A DNA stretch of 44,020 nt from contig JAHJCM010000048.1 in the NCBI GenBank assembly GCA_018812945.1, forward strand, positions 1 to 44,020. Direction: 5' to 3'. Shown piece after piece: positions 15,170 to 24,236 of this stretch (its first letter is position 1; every line of letters begins with the position of its first letter). The DNA is from Gammaproteobacteria bacterium. Lineage in GTDB: Bacteria > Pseudomonadota > Gammaproteobacteria > Burkholderiales > Burkholderiaceae_B. The position numbers and the translations under genes are program-made. The notes under the pieces were generated by a model. The model searched no databases. It was given only the letters and a program-made list of their open reading frames with translations, and was not told where the DNA came from.

Positions 15170-17616
15170 AGTTTTCTCCCGTCGCTGCAAGTGGCCCCGG
15201 TGGCCGTTACTTCAAACGCTTCACTGATTCCTTCAAATTCTTCTGGCGAGCCGGCGGGCACTGCCACGCCGCGGTGTTTGATTCGGTACTTGCCAGCGGG
15301 CGTGTTGGCCGGAATTTTCCATTCCGCCAAGGCGGTGGATACAAAGCCGGGCAGGGGAACTGGGCTGAGGTAAGGTGTGGGCTCGAAGGGCTGCCAGCGG
15401 AAAATCAGTTCGGGTGAGCGGTCGTGTGTGAAACTTTCCCACTCACCTTTCGCATTCATTCGCTCCACTTCCACAATCGCCAAGCCGCGGGTTTTCATAT
15501 TGCGCGGATGAGCGCTTTGAAATTGTGCCGTCACCGTGTTGCCGGCCGCCACCGTGGGTGTGGGTTGAGCCAATACTTCGCCAAATGCTGCGCCGGGTGC
15601 CTGGTCAAAGGGCACGTAGGGTGGGCGTGGAATCGGGTTGCTGGTCACTGTGCGGGGTGGGCCGGCGGGCGGTTGATTTTGCTGGGCCAATGACATGGCC
15701 AGCCTGCGGCTTTCCTGTTGCACGGCGGCCAGGGTCCAGGGTCCAAACTGTGTTGAAGCGCCCTCATATTGCTGAATGGAATATTCTTCGCGCGTGGTCA
15801 GATAATTGACAAAATCATTGCTCAGGCCACTGATGATCACTTGGTCAATGCCTTGTGGCTCCAACACTTCCAATACGGTTTGGCGAATGCGCCGTCCGGC
15901 CATGGTGGTAATTTCCCAAGGCAAGCCCAACACTGCCACATTGCCAATGGTGAACAACTGAAATGGCAGCACATTGTTGCTGAAGTTCAGGGGCGGGCCG
16001 AGTACAAACAGCACAGGTTTTTCAGCCTGACAGCTTAAGCTGGTGCCAGCGGGCACCGCATCAAATGGCAGGTCATTCAGGTTGCACAGCACGGCGGTGG
16101 CCAATACTTCCGGTGGTAGTTTGCCTGCGGCCAGCGCAGCCAGGTCGCGGGTGAGTCGGGCCGGGTCAGTGCGGCCATTGCAGCTTGCACCTTCCACCGT
16201 GGGGCCGGGGCCGTCTTCAGCACCCGCACCAAATGACACGCCCATGGCGGCGGTGCAGGTTTTTTTCACGGCACTGTTCAGCGATTCAGGGTGGCGCAGT
16301 GAATTCAGCACCACGGGGTCTGTAATTTCCACTTCGTCCATCTTCACGTGAAATTGTGCAAAGTTCACGCCACCACGCACCATCTGGTTGGCGTCACGAT
16401 ACAAGGTGAGCGCGCGTGCCAGTTGCTTGCCGCCGTTGATTTCAACGGCTTTCAATTCGTCGGTGGAACCACCACGTTCTTCAAATGGTTTGTCTTTGAA
16501 GAAAATATTCGGACTGCTGTCACCTTCATCGGTTTGCGCAAATGCAGCCACGAATGTGTCTTTCCCCGCGGGTGCTTCGTATTGCGTGCCCATCAGTTTT
16601 TCAAAGGCCAATGCAGCCCAACCTTTGTTGTCGGAAGAAATCAATGGATTGGTGTTCCCCGTGGTGGTGGGGTGCACACCAAACCAGTTGATTTGTCCGA
16701 TGGGTGTGCCATCGGCACGACGCAATTTCAACAGTGCCATTTCCTTGTTCACATTCTGGCTTTCACCGCGCTGGTTCAAGTACTGGTTGCGTTCCTCTTG
16801 CGGGTTTTGATCGTAGGCAATCGCAGAGCGATTCACATTGGCATTCAACAATTCACCATTGTTGACCAACAAGCGACCTGGCTCTGGGTTGGCCTGCAGG
16901 TTGGCATGTGCGCGTCGAATGGCCTCCACAATGCCGTCGACGATGAAGTTGTAAACCTCCTCGTCATGCCCCAACCGGAACGCATTGAACGCGGTGAAGT
17001 GCGCATAGCCACCGGGCCCGGCATGGGTGTGGGTGGCGTTCAGCATGATGTTCTGTTCGTTGTAGAACGGTGCTAGTTGGGCATCGGCTGCCACCTTGTT
17101 CAAAACCCCTTGGCGCACCGCATGGAAAATCATGCCGAGGTCGTTGACCACATACACCACGCGATTGCCGTTGCATGGTGAACCAATTACGTAGGCCCGG
17201 GAAAACTGCCGGGTGTGCAAACCAAGGCTGGCGTGGGTGGGGCTTTCATACCCCATCATCACAGATCCCGCGGCGGGGCCTGTAATGTCTACGATGCCGG
17301 TGCCCATGGTAAACGCGGTGTTATTTTTGCAAGCGCCACTGTTCAAACCTGTGCTGGGTTGAACATTGCTGTTGGGCGTACTGGCTGGTGTAATCGAAGG
17401 GCTGTCTTGTCCCTCACCGATCAACAGGTTTGGATCGGTGAGCGCACATTGCAAACCCGCGGTATTAACAAACTCATTGTTGCCGGGGTTTTCACTGGGG
17501 TTGGTGCGATTGTCGGTTTGGACCAGATCGCTGCTTTCGCCAAGGCAGCCTGCCAAAGTGGCTGCGGCCAGCAAAACGGCAACAGCGCGAGTAGTGCGAT
17601 GCAAATGAATGTTCAT
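15166..17616 (-). CDS. Neutral ceramidase-like lipoprotein
   Basis: Amidase of the neutral/alkaline ceramidase family that would cleave the N-acyl bond of ceramide to sphingosine and fatty acid. It has 816 residues against about 670 in the Pseudomonas aeruginosa enzyme; the excess is a low-complexity linker (about 25-100) after a lipobox LAGC (Cys24). The zinc-binding NATHTHAGPGG (193-203) and His315 in FGVHPTT are present. The catalytic hexapeptide GDxSPN reads GDSSPN (365-370, Ser368). NANVNRSAIAY (258-268) is also family-typical. A C-terminal immunoglobulin-like domain follows (about 680-816). The protein is probably outer-membrane anchored. It overlaps the DUF3089 gene start by four bases. 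The upstream ribosome-binding site is weak. Confidence 0.92.
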   Translation of the reverse strand: MNIHLHRTTRAVAVLLAAATLAGCLGESSDLVQTDNRTNPSENPGNNEFVNTAGLQCALTDPNLLIGEGQDSPSITPASTPNSNVQPSTGLNSGACKNNTAFTMGTGIVDITGPAAGSVMMGYESPTHASLGLHTRQFSRAYVIGSPCNGNRVVYVVNDLGMIFHAVRQGVLNKVAADAQLAPFYNEQNIMLNATHTHAGPGGYAHFTAFNAFRLGHDEEVYNFIVDGIVEAIRRAHANLQANPEPGRLLVNNGELLNANVNRSAIAYDQNPQEERNQYLNQRGESQNVNKEMALLKLRRADGTPIGQINWFGVHPTTTGNTNPLISSDNKGWAALAFEKLMGTQYEAPAGKDTFVAAFAQTDEGDSSPNIFFKDKPFEERGGSTDELKAVEINGGKQLARALTLYRDANQMVRGGVNFAQFHVKMDEVEITDPVVLNSLRHPESLNSAVKKTCTAAMGVSFGAGAEDGPGPTVEGASCNGRTDPARLTRDLAALAAGKLPPEVLATAVLCNLNDLPFDAVPAGTSLSCQAEKPVLFVLGPPLNFSNNVLPFQLFTIGNVAVLGLPWEITTMAGRRIRQTVLEVLEPQGIDQVIISGLSNDFVNYLTTREEYSIQQYEGASTQFGPWTLAAVQQESRRLAMSLAQQNQPPAGPPRTVTSNPIPRPPYVPFDQAPGAAFGEVLAQPTPTVAAGNTVTAQFQSAHPRNMKTRGLAIVEVERMNAKGEWESFTHDRSPELIFRWQPFEPTPYLSPVPLPGFVSTALAEWKIPANTPAGKYRIKHRGVAVPAGSPEEFEGISEAFEVTATGATCSDGRKL

Positions 17617-17683
17617 TGTGAATACTTGTTGTGTGTGTCTCCTTTGATTCTTACTGCTTCGTTGTTGGCACAGATTCAGGCCA

Positions 17684-17738
17684 GGGCTTCATGTGACGTA
17701 CTGTGTCGTGTAACCGACACTAGTCACTTTTGAAGCCC
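17684..17738. repeat. Large interrupted hairpin between nitroreductase and ceramidase genes
   Basis: Three nested inverted arms: GGGCTTCA/TGAAGCCC (17684-17691 and 17731-17738), GTGAC/GTCAC inside, and GTGTCG/CGACAC around a six-base loop TGTAAC. There is no T-run on either side, so it is not a classical intrinsic terminator. It could be an operator array for the ceramidase-esterase pair or an RNA element at the end of the nitroreductase transcript. Confidence 0.6.
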
Positions 17739-17752
17739 TTTAGCGGGGGCGC

Positions 17753-18355
17753 TTAAAAAGTGTTGTTCACCAACACCTCGTGAAGGCTGAGCTGGCCAGG
17801 CTTTGGCCAAGGCGCTTTGGTACCTTTTCCAATGGCCACCATGGGGCCCATCACATGGTCAGCAGGCAAGTTGATCAACTTGGCCACCGCTTCAATGTCA
17901 AATCCGATCATGGGGCAGGAATCCAGGCCAATGCCTTTGGCCGCCAGCATCAGTGTTTGCATGGCCATACCGATGGATCGCTGCGCTTCATCGCGTTGCA
18001 ACCATTCGCGGCCATCATGGAAAGGTCCCATCCAACCTACCAGTAGGTCGGCTACTTCTTTGGGTGCTTGTGTCCAGTAACGGGCGGGTTCTTTTTGCCA
18101 AGCCTTGGTGTCGGCGGTCATGATGACCAGCAAGGATGAGTCCGTGATTTGGGCTTGGTCATTGCCCAGTTTGCGCATTTCTGCGCGCAGGGCCTTGTCG
18201 CGTACCACCACGAAACGCCAGTGCTGAATATTGAAACTCGTTGGTGCCTGAATGGCCGCTTCGAACAGTTTTTTCTCATCGTCTGCGGAGATGATGTGCT
18301 CGGGATCAAATGCCTTGATGGCCCGGCGTTGATAAATTGCGTCAAATAATTCCAT
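17753..18355 (-). CDS. Nitroreductase family protein
   Basis: FMN-dependent oxidoreductase of 200 residues, cytoplasmic. It shows the family's N-terminal YQRRAIKAFDP (arginines for FMN phosphate), APTSFNIQHWRFVVVRD (37-53), and the C-terminal GLDSCPMIGFDIEAV. It is about the length of NfsB/YdjA-type single-domain enzymes; the in vivo substrate may be a quinone or an enone rather than a nitro compound. It begins 35 bases after a terminator for the upstream gene, so it probably has its own promoter there. The ribosome-binding site AAGGAGCA lies near the ATG. It may be co-transcribed with the ceramidase, unless the hairpin between them interferes. Confidence 0.9.
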   Translation of the reverse strand: MELFDAIYQRRAIKAFDPEHIISADDEKKLFEAAIQAPTSFNIQHWRFVVVRDKALRAEMRKLGNDQAQITDSSLLVIMTADTKAWQKEPARYWTQAPKEVADLLVGWMGPFHDGREWLQRDEAQRSIGMAMQTLMLAAKGIGLDSCPMIGFDIEAVAKLINLPADHVMGPMVAIGKGTKAPWPKPGQLSLHEVLVNNTF

Positions 18356-18389
18356 GTACTGCTCCTTGTGTACTACTGGCGAACTGCAT

Positions 18390-18422
18390 AAAAAAAGCCG
18401 GAACCCTGGAGGGGGAACCGGC
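18390..18422 (-). terminator. Rho-independent terminator
   Basis: On the minus strand a GC stem (GCCGG/CCGGC plus CCC/GGG with a small TT/TT internal loop) is followed by seven T residues. It lies 31 bases after the catalase-like stop, so it ends that transcript before the nitroreductase gene. Confidence 0.85.
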
Positions 18423-18453
18423 CAATAGTGTACAGGCTAAAAGGGAAAGTCGT

Positions 18454-19452
18454 TTATTTGGCCAAACGACGTGCCTGTGACACTGCGTAGCTGCCTGCCC
18501 GTGCTGTAAGCAAAGGATCGTCCGATCCTTCAATGCCGGTAGGCAATACCAGCGGGTTGAAGTTGATACCGTCGCACGCGGACTTGTCTGTCACTGCAGT
18601 TACTTTCAGGCGACCGGCCACTACTTTTTTGCGGTCGTCAGGCCATGCCACAGTGGCGTTGTCGGTTGGGTCACCTGCCTGTGCCAATTGCAGCACCATG
18701 TCGAATTCAACTGGAATTTGTGACACACGGCCTTTCAGTTCATCTTCAAGAAACACCTTGGCGTGTGTGGCTAATTTGTCGTCAGGAATAAATTCCTGGC
18801 CAGTGACCGGTACAAACATCCACTTGGCAAACTGGGTTTTGCCTGCGGCGTTGGTGAATTTAAATGCGTGGGTACTCCAATAATTCACAGCAGCATAGCT
18901 TGCAGGTACGCCAGTTTTGGCAACCCATTCCATTTGCGGTTTGAAGTCAGGGTACTTGGCGGCCGCCGCTGCAATTTTTGCTGGATCAGGTTTTTTGGTG
19001 GCTGGGTCGGCCTTGCGTGCTTCAAGGAAAGCCAGGAAACCATCGGGTGTGGCTGCTGTAAAGAAGGGGGCAGAAATATTGGCCATCAACCACTGTTCGC
19101 CATTTGGCAAATCAAACTGGGCGGCAAGCCCGCGCACGCCTTTGCCATTCTCAGGGGCATTGGGGTTGCCACCGCCTACCGAGAAACGCAAGGTTACCGG
19201 TACGGGTTTGCCCGAAAAAGCAGATGCTTTGGAAACCGCTGCTGCAGCCTTGTTGCCGGTGAATGTGCCGGCTGCGCAGACACCACGCGCCCCGGATCGG
19301 CGAGCTGCATGGGTACCGAATACGCCCTCAAGGCCGTCGACCAGATTCACCGCGTTTGCGGGTTCACTGGGAATCGCGGTCTGTGCGACCGCTGCTTGTG
19401 TACCAAGTGCGGCGAGCGCCGAAACTACTGCCAATCCAATCGCTGTTTTCAT
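18454..19452 (-). CDS. Secreted catalase-related protein (SrpA-like) with altered distal motif
   Basis: Exported protein of 332 residues in the catalase-related peroxidase (SrpA) family. The signal peptide MKTAIGLAVVSALAALG ends near TQAAVAQ. Core features are VPVTLRFSVGGGNPN, GVRGLAAQFDLPNGEQWLM and NISAPFFTAATPDGFLAFLE. The C-terminal DPLLTARAGSYAVSQARR should carry the haem-ligating Tyr. Family members normally have HAKG at the distal haem face; here the same place reads RRSGARGVCAAGTF, with Gly where the catalytic His is expected. The protein may therefore have lost classical catalase chemistry, or my alignment is off by a residue. The start at 19452 gives the signal peptide; an in-frame upstream start at 19512 adds 20 non-signal residues. 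Confidence 0.85.
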   Translation of the reverse strand: MKTAIGLAVVSALAALGTQAAVAQTAIPSEPANAVNLVDGLEGVFGTHAARRSGARGVCAAGTFTGNKAAAAVSKASAFSGKPVPVTLRFSVGGGNPNAPENGKGVRGLAAQFDLPNGEQWLMANISAPFFTAATPDGFLAFLEARKADPATKKPDPAKIAAAAAKYPDFKPQMEWVAKTGVPASYAAVNYWSTHAFKFTNAAGKTQFAKWMFVPVTGQEFIPDDKLATHAKVFLEDELKGRVSQIPVEFDMVLQLAQAGDPTDNATVAWPDDRKKVVAGRLKVTAVTDKSACDGINFNPLVLPTGIEGSDDPLLTARAGSYAVSQARRLAK

Positions 19453-19601
19453 TTCCCGAATCCTTTTTGATGTGTACCCAAGATGCAACCCACCGAATCG
19501 TGGTGAGATCACCTCTTAGATCGTTAGTGCACAAAGAAAGTTACACGGTCACAAAAATATAATTTTTAGTCAGGATGGATGGCAGTAATTATTAAACTTG
19601 T

Positions 19602-20816
19602 TTATTGCATGGGCAGCAGGTTCTTGATCACTGACTCGGCAACACGCTGGTTCATGTAGCGTGGCACCGCATAAGTGAAGCGGGCCTCAGCGATTGCCGA
19701 CTTCGCCACGGTGGGAATATCGGCCGCTTTCAGCGCCGCCAATTGGGTCGGGATTCCGAACTTTGCATTCATTTCGCGAATCCGAGCGATAAATGCACGA
19801 GCCAAATGTACATCGTCCGCACCTTTGTCGCCGATGTTGCAGGCGCGGGCCAGAATGGCGAGGCGGTCGGCACAGTTGGGCAGGGAATAGTCCAGTACAT
19901 GGGGCATCACTATTGCATTGGCCAGGCCATGCGGCGTGTGGTACAAGGCACCAAATTTGTGAGCAATGCCATGCACGTAACCGACGCCAGCCTGTGTGAA
20001 AGCAATGCCAGCCAAGTGCGATGCACGGGCCATTTTCTGCCTCGCTTCAAGGTTGCTTCCGTCGGCCACTGCTGTTTCAAGGTGTTTCATGATCAGTTGT
20101 GTGGCTTCCAGTGCTTTCTCATCGGTTTTCCTGGTGGCATTGCGCGACACAAACGCTTCCACTGCGTGGGTCAAGGCGTCCATGCCAGTGGCCGAGGTGA
20201 TGTGCGCAGGCAAGCCGGTCATCAGCGATCCATCCAACGCGGCGGCCGTGGGCAACAAACGAATGTCCATCGCAGCTACCTTGCGTTTGTTTTGTGTGTC
20301 GCTGACCACGGCAGCGATCGTCACCTCAGCACCAGTACCCGCGGTGGTGGGCACTGCAAACAAAGGGATCATGCCCTTGTGTACTCGCAGCAAGCCGGTC
20401 AGTTTTAACACGGGCTTGTTGTTTTTTGCGCGTGCGCCAATCATTTTGGCGGCATCAATCGGGCTCCCACCACCCACGGCCAGAATGGCCTGACAGCCGT
20501 TTTCCATCAACATGCGATAGCCGGCTTCAATTTGTTCCACTGTGGGGTTTGGTTCCACGCCGTCATAGACCACATACTTCACACCTTGGGTTTCAAGCTC
20601 GGCTTTCATTCTGTCCAGCACGCCCAGTTTCACCAGTACCGCGTCGGTGACCACCAACACATTGCGGTGGCCAGCATTGGACATGTGGCGGATCAGTTCC
20701 AGCGAGGAGCCAGTGCCCTCGAACATGCGAGGCCATTTGAAGGGCATCAAGGCTGTGACCACTTTGAAAATGGCCATGTAAATGCGAAGCGCGAGCACTT
20801 CCAATGCATGCAACAT
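19602..20816 (-). CDS. Iron-containing alcohol dehydrogenase
   Basis: Group III NAD(P)-dependent alcohol dehydrogenase, 404 residues. Nucleotide-binding AVGGGSPIDAAK (113-124) and PTTAGTGAEVT (156-166) are present. The four metal ligands fit Asp213 and His217 in GMDALTHAVEAF, His282 in YVHGIAH and His296 in TPHGLAN; the last two are 14 residues apart, as in FucO. The first 25 residues are hydrophobic (VLALRIYMAIFKVVTALMP), which is unusual and might mediate membrane association. AGGAG precedes the ATG. The gene is divergent from the second TonB receptor; the physiological alcohol is unknown. Confidence 0.93.
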   Translation of the reverse strand: MLHALEVLALRIYMAIFKVVTALMPFKWPRMFEGTGSSLELIRHMSNAGHRNVLVVTDAVLVKLGVLDRMKAELETQGVKYVVYDGVEPNPTVEQIEAGYRMLMENGCQAILAVGGGSPIDAAKMIGARAKNNKPVLKLTGLLRVHKGMIPLFAVPTTAGTGAEVTIAAVVSDTQNKRKVAAMDIRLLPTAAALDGSLMTGLPAHITSATGMDALTHAVEAFVSRNATRKTDEKALEATQLIMKHLETAVADGSNLEARQKMARASHLAGIAFTQAGVGYVHGIAHKFGALYHTPHGLANAIVMPHVLDYSLPNCADRLAILARACNIGDKGADDVHLARAFIARIREMNAKFGIPTQLAALKAADIPTVAKSAIAEARFTYAVPRYMNQRVAESVIKNLLPMQ

Positions 20817-20992
20817 GCGGGTGTCTCCTAACTTTTATTGTGGGGTTAACAGTTGTTACTATGATTGTACAAAGACTATGCGGTATTGAAGCAGAGGAAA
20901 TATTCCACTTTTCATGACGATCGGGAAAATTTCACGAGCCCTTTCGGTCAAGCTTGCTGCACTTTCATCACAACAATTTCGAGACATTTTTC

Positions 20993-23026
20993 ATGAAGCA
21001 CCGCAGTACGCCAATTTTCGCCGCCCTTGCAGCCCTTGGGATGGCTGTCCCCGCCTATGCACAAACAGACAAGCTCGATGACTTTGTGGTGTCGGCCACC
21101 CGCGAAGCGCGGGATCCGTTTGAGGTGCCAGCCTCGGTTGACAAGATCAACCAAAACACGCTGGAAAAAGCCGCAAGTTTTCAGGTGAATTTGTCAGAAA
21201 CCCTGACCCGTGTGCCGGGTCTGGTCATCAACAATCGCAACAACTTTGCGCAGGATTTGCAAATTTCGATTCGCGGTTTCGGGGCCAGGGCGACTTCGGG
21301 TGTGCGTGGCGTGCGTTTGTTCTCGGACGGCATTCCAGCCACCATGCCTGATGGATCTGGCCAGATTTCTCATTTCAGCCTTTCCTCCACAGAATCAATT
21401 GAAGTGCTGCGAGGGCCGTTTTCCTCCCTGTATGGCAATTCTTCGGGCGGCGTGATCTTGCTGACCACCGAAAATCCACGGGTTGGTACCGAGCTTGAAG
21501 TGAACCAGATCTTTGGCACCGACAGCACCCGCAGAAGTGGGATCAAGCTGAACAAAGGCAATCAGGAAGTGGGCATTGTGATTGATGCTTCTACTTTCCG
21601 CACCGATGGCTACCGTGATCACAGCAAAGCGCGGCGTGACAATTTCAACAGCAAAATGGTCTGGAATTTAAGCAGCGACACTCGCTTAAGCTGGGTTGTG
21701 AACTATGTGGACATTCCCCTGGCGCAAGACCCGGCTGGCCTGACTGCTGCGCAACTGGTCAGCAACCGCCGGCAGGCGGGCAACAATACAGTGGCCAACA
21801 ACACCAACAAAACCGCGGAGCAAAGCCAGACCGGGATTGTGCTTGAGCACAAGTTCAGCCCCGGTACGAACGTGACTTTCAGCCCCTACTATGGCGACCG
21901 GAAAATTCGGCAGGTGTTGGCGAGCACGGCCGTGATCGATTTGAAAAACGAATACAGCGGCGCTGATTTGCGATTTGGGCACCAAACCACTCTGTTGGAA
22001 AGACCTTTGTTTTTGAATGCGGGCTTGACCGTCGGTGAACTGGAGCAGGCTCGTTTGGGCTTTTTTGGTGCCAGCACCACACCCAACCGGGATGAGGCCA
22101 ACACGGCCAGCCAGTTCGATCAGTACCTGCAGGCGGAGTATTTTTTCACCGACAAATTCAGCGTGCTGGGCGGGGTTCGAAATTCATCGATCGAAATTGA
22201 ATCGAATGACCAGTTTTTGAGCAACGGGGATGGCAGCGGCAGTAAAAAGTACGATGAGGTCACCAGCAATTTGGGCTTCACATACCGTTTGCAGCCCAAT
22301 ATCAACACCTACATTTCCTATGGTGAGGGGTTCGAGACGCCCACCTTGCTGGAAACGGCCTATCTGTCAGTTGCACCGCCCAGCCCGAATTTCAACTCGC
22401 AACTGGACGCTGCAAAAAGCGAGCAGCTTGAAGTGGGTGTCAAAGCAAAATTTGGCGCAACCAAAGTGAATGCGGCGCTGTACACGGTAGACACCGACAA
22501 CGAAATTGTGGTGCTGGCTGCCAACGGTGGTGCCACATCATTCCAAAATGCAGGCTCAACGAGCCGTGAGGGTGCAGAGTTGGCTTTGAAGCATGCGTTC
22601 AACACGCAGTGGCAAGCCAATGTGGCTTTGAACTACATTCGTGCGACTTATGACACCTCGGTCAACAGCATTCAGGCCGGCAACAGCTTGCCCAGCATTC
22701 CGAAAAAAACCTTTTTTGGTGAACTGGTCTACAAGCCTTCAAGCCTGTATGAGGTAGCCACAGAATTGCGGTATGTCGACAAGCTGTTTGCCAATGATGC
22801 GAACGATGCCTTTGCCCCTTCCTACTCGGTGGTGAACCTGCGTGCCAGCAAGGACTGGCCATTGAATGGTGGCTGGAATGTGCGCACTTATGCCCGTGTG
22901 GACAATGTGTTCGACAAGGAATATGTGGGCTCCGTGATTGTGAACCAGGGGGCAGGGCAGTTTTTTGAGCCTGCCAGCGAACGCCAGTTTCTACTGGGCG
23001 TTACCGTGGGTTTGAAGTGGAAGTAA
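20993..23026 (+). CDS. TonB-dependent receptor
   Basis: Outer-membrane receptor of 677 residues. The chosen ATG gives a signal peptide MKHRSTPIFAALAALGM ending VPAYA before QTDKLDD. A TonB-box-like DDFVVSATR follows. The plug shows LSETLTRVPGLVINNR, DLQISIRGFGARA, ESIEVLRGPFSSLYGNSSGG and VILLTTENPRVG. The barrel ends with FLLGVTVGLKWK, so the last residue is Lys with Trp before it, not the usual aromatic end. The gene has no recognisable Fur box in the 176-base divergent upstream region, unlike the first receptor, so its cargo need not be iron. A longer reading from 20954 lacks a signal peptide. Confidence 0.92.
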   Translation: MKHRSTPIFAALAALGMAVPAYAQTDKLDDFVVSATREARDPFEVPASVDKINQNTLEKAASFQVNLSETLTRVPGLVINNRNNFAQDLQISIRGFGARATSGVRGVRLFSDGIPATMPDGSGQISHFSLSSTESIEVLRGPFSSLYGNSSGGVILLTTENPRVGTELEVNQIFGTDSTRRSGIKLNKGNQEVGIVIDASTFRTDGYRDHSKARRDNFNSKMVWNLSSDTRLSWVVNYVDIPLAQDPAGLTAAQLVSNRRQAGNNTVANNTNKTAEQSQTGIVLEHKFSPGTNVTFSPYYGDRKIRQVLASTAVIDLKNEYSGADLRFGHQTTLLERPLFLNAGLTVGELEQARLGFFGASTTPNRDEANTASQFDQYLQAEYFFTDKFSVLGGVRNSSIEIESNDQFLSNGDGSGSKKYDEVTSNLGFTYRLQPNINTYISYGEGFETPTLLETAYLSVAPPSPNFNSQLDAAKSEQLEVGVKAKFGATKVNAALYTVDTDNEIVVLAANGGATSFQNAGSTSREGAELALKHAFNTQWQANVALNYIRATYDTSVNSIQAGNSLPSIPKKTFFGELVYKPSSLYEVATELRYVDKLFANDANDAFAPSYSVVNLRASKDWPLNGGWNVRTYARVDNVFDKEYVGSVIVNQGAGQFFEPASERQFLLGVTVGLKWK

Positions 23027-23055
23027 GCACTCATGTGACTGTCAGGTAACTTTAG

Positions 23056-23088
23056 AGCGCCCACACCACTCCCCGTGGCTTGGGCGCT
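23056..23088. terminator. Strong hairpin after the TonB receptor
   Basis: AGCGCCCA/TGGGCGCT (23056-23063, 23081-23088) with an inner CCAC/GTGG forms a stable stem-loop 30 bases after the receptor stop. There is no T-run, so termination is possible but not certain. Just upstream at about 23033-23050 is a TGACTGTCAGGTAAC sequence resembling half-sites elsewhere in the window. Confidence 0.5.
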
Positions 23089-23132
23089 GTTAGAATCTGA
23101 CACACATAATTTTCACAATCAGGTTTGCCGCC

Positions 23133-24236
23133 ATGTCCACTGCACTCAGCCTTCGTCGAATCAGCCGTATGTCCAGCAATGGCTGGGATCGTTTGTTCAA
23201 ATCAGAATCCATGGTTCGCGCTGGTTTGCAGCCGTTTGAAATTGTTCATCAAAGCGGTATTCACAGCGTTCGCCATTACCTGCCCTTGACTGAAGAAAGC
23301 ATCACCGTGGGTGACGACACGCTGCCAGTGAGCAAAAAGCGCAACGCAGTTCCACTTGTTCTGATCGCACCCCTGGCCGTGAACATGTATGTGTACGATT
23401 TGCTGCCCGAGCGCAGTTTTGTGCGCTACCTGATGGCGCAGGGCTTTGATGTGTACCTGATCGATTGGGGCAAGCCCACGCGCAAACAGGCAGGTTTAAC
23501 CCTTGAGAATTACATCAAGGAATTTTTGCCCGCGTGCCTGAATGCCGTGCGTGAACACAGTGGTTCCAAAAAGCTGAACTTGCAGGGTTGGAGCATGGGT
23601 GGTGGCATGGCCTTGGCTTACACCGCTTTATTTAAAGACGAAAACATCAACAAAGTGGTCACCTATGGAACGCCCATTGATGGCCACGCCAATGGCGCCA
23701 TCGGTCAGCAATACAAGCGCTTGGCACACTTGTTGAAGTCTGCTCGAATCAATTTCAGAAAGGTACCCGCCAAATTGCTTTACACGCCGGGCTGGGCCAA
23801 CGTGATCGGTTTTAAATTGCTCGATCCAGTGGGTAGCCTGAAAGGTTACTGGAACCTGGTTACCCAATTGCATGATCGTGAATTTGTGGCACAACATGCC
23901 AACCAGGCTGCTTTCATTGACAGCCTGGAGGCCTACCCTGGTGGTGCATTGCGCGACTGGTTCGCCAGCATTTGGCTTGAAAATGAAACAGCGCACGGCC
24001 ACTTCAAAGTGGGCAAGGCCGTGGCCAATTTCAAAGACATCACCTGCCCGGTGTTGGGCATTGCCGGTAAGTCAGACAACCTGGCGAATGTGGCTTGTTG
24101 CAAGCCGATTACCAAGGTTGTTGGCTCGGAGAAGTCTGAATTCTTCATCGGCCCAGGCGGCCACATTGGCATCATGAGTGGCAAGGAATCGCCCAATACC
24201 ATTTGGGCGAAAACCGTGAGCTGGTTGAATAATTGA
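23133..24236 (+). CDS. PhaC-like alpha/beta hydrolase with Ser nucleophile
   Basis: A 367-residue alpha/beta-hydrolase related to class III polyhydroxyalkanoate synthases: VYLIDWGKPTRKQAGLTLENY (108-128) and ITCPVLGIAGKSDNL are PhaC-like, and the end has PGGHIGIMSG. The triad would be Ser154 in QGWSMGGG, Asp315 in GKSDN and His344. Polyhydroxyalkanoate synthases use Cys in GxCxGG; here it is Ser, as in lipases, so the protein may be a hydrolase, depolymerase or acyltransferase rather than a polymerase. No PhaE or PhaR partner is adjacent. There is no signal peptide. The gene ends directly against the convergent LVIVD lipoprotein gene. A possible regulator half-site lies upstream. Confidence 0.85.
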   Translation: MSTALSLRRISRMSSNGWDRLFKSESMVRAGLQPFEIVHQSGIHSVRHYLPLTEESITVGDDTLPVSKKRNAVPLVLIAPLAVNMYVYDLLPERSFVRYLMAQGFDVYLIDWGKPTRKQAGLTLENYIKEFLPACLNAVREHSGSKKLNLQGWSMGGGMALAYTALFKDENINKVVTYGTPIDGHANGAIGQQYKRLAHLLKSARINFRKVPAKLLYTPGWANVIGFKLLDPVGSLKGYWNLVTQLHDREFVAQHANQAAFIDSLEAYPGGALRDWFASIWLENETAHGHFKVGKAVANFKDITCPVLGIAGKSDNLANVACCKPITKVVGSEKSEFFIGPGGHIGIMSGKESPNTIWAKTVSWLNN

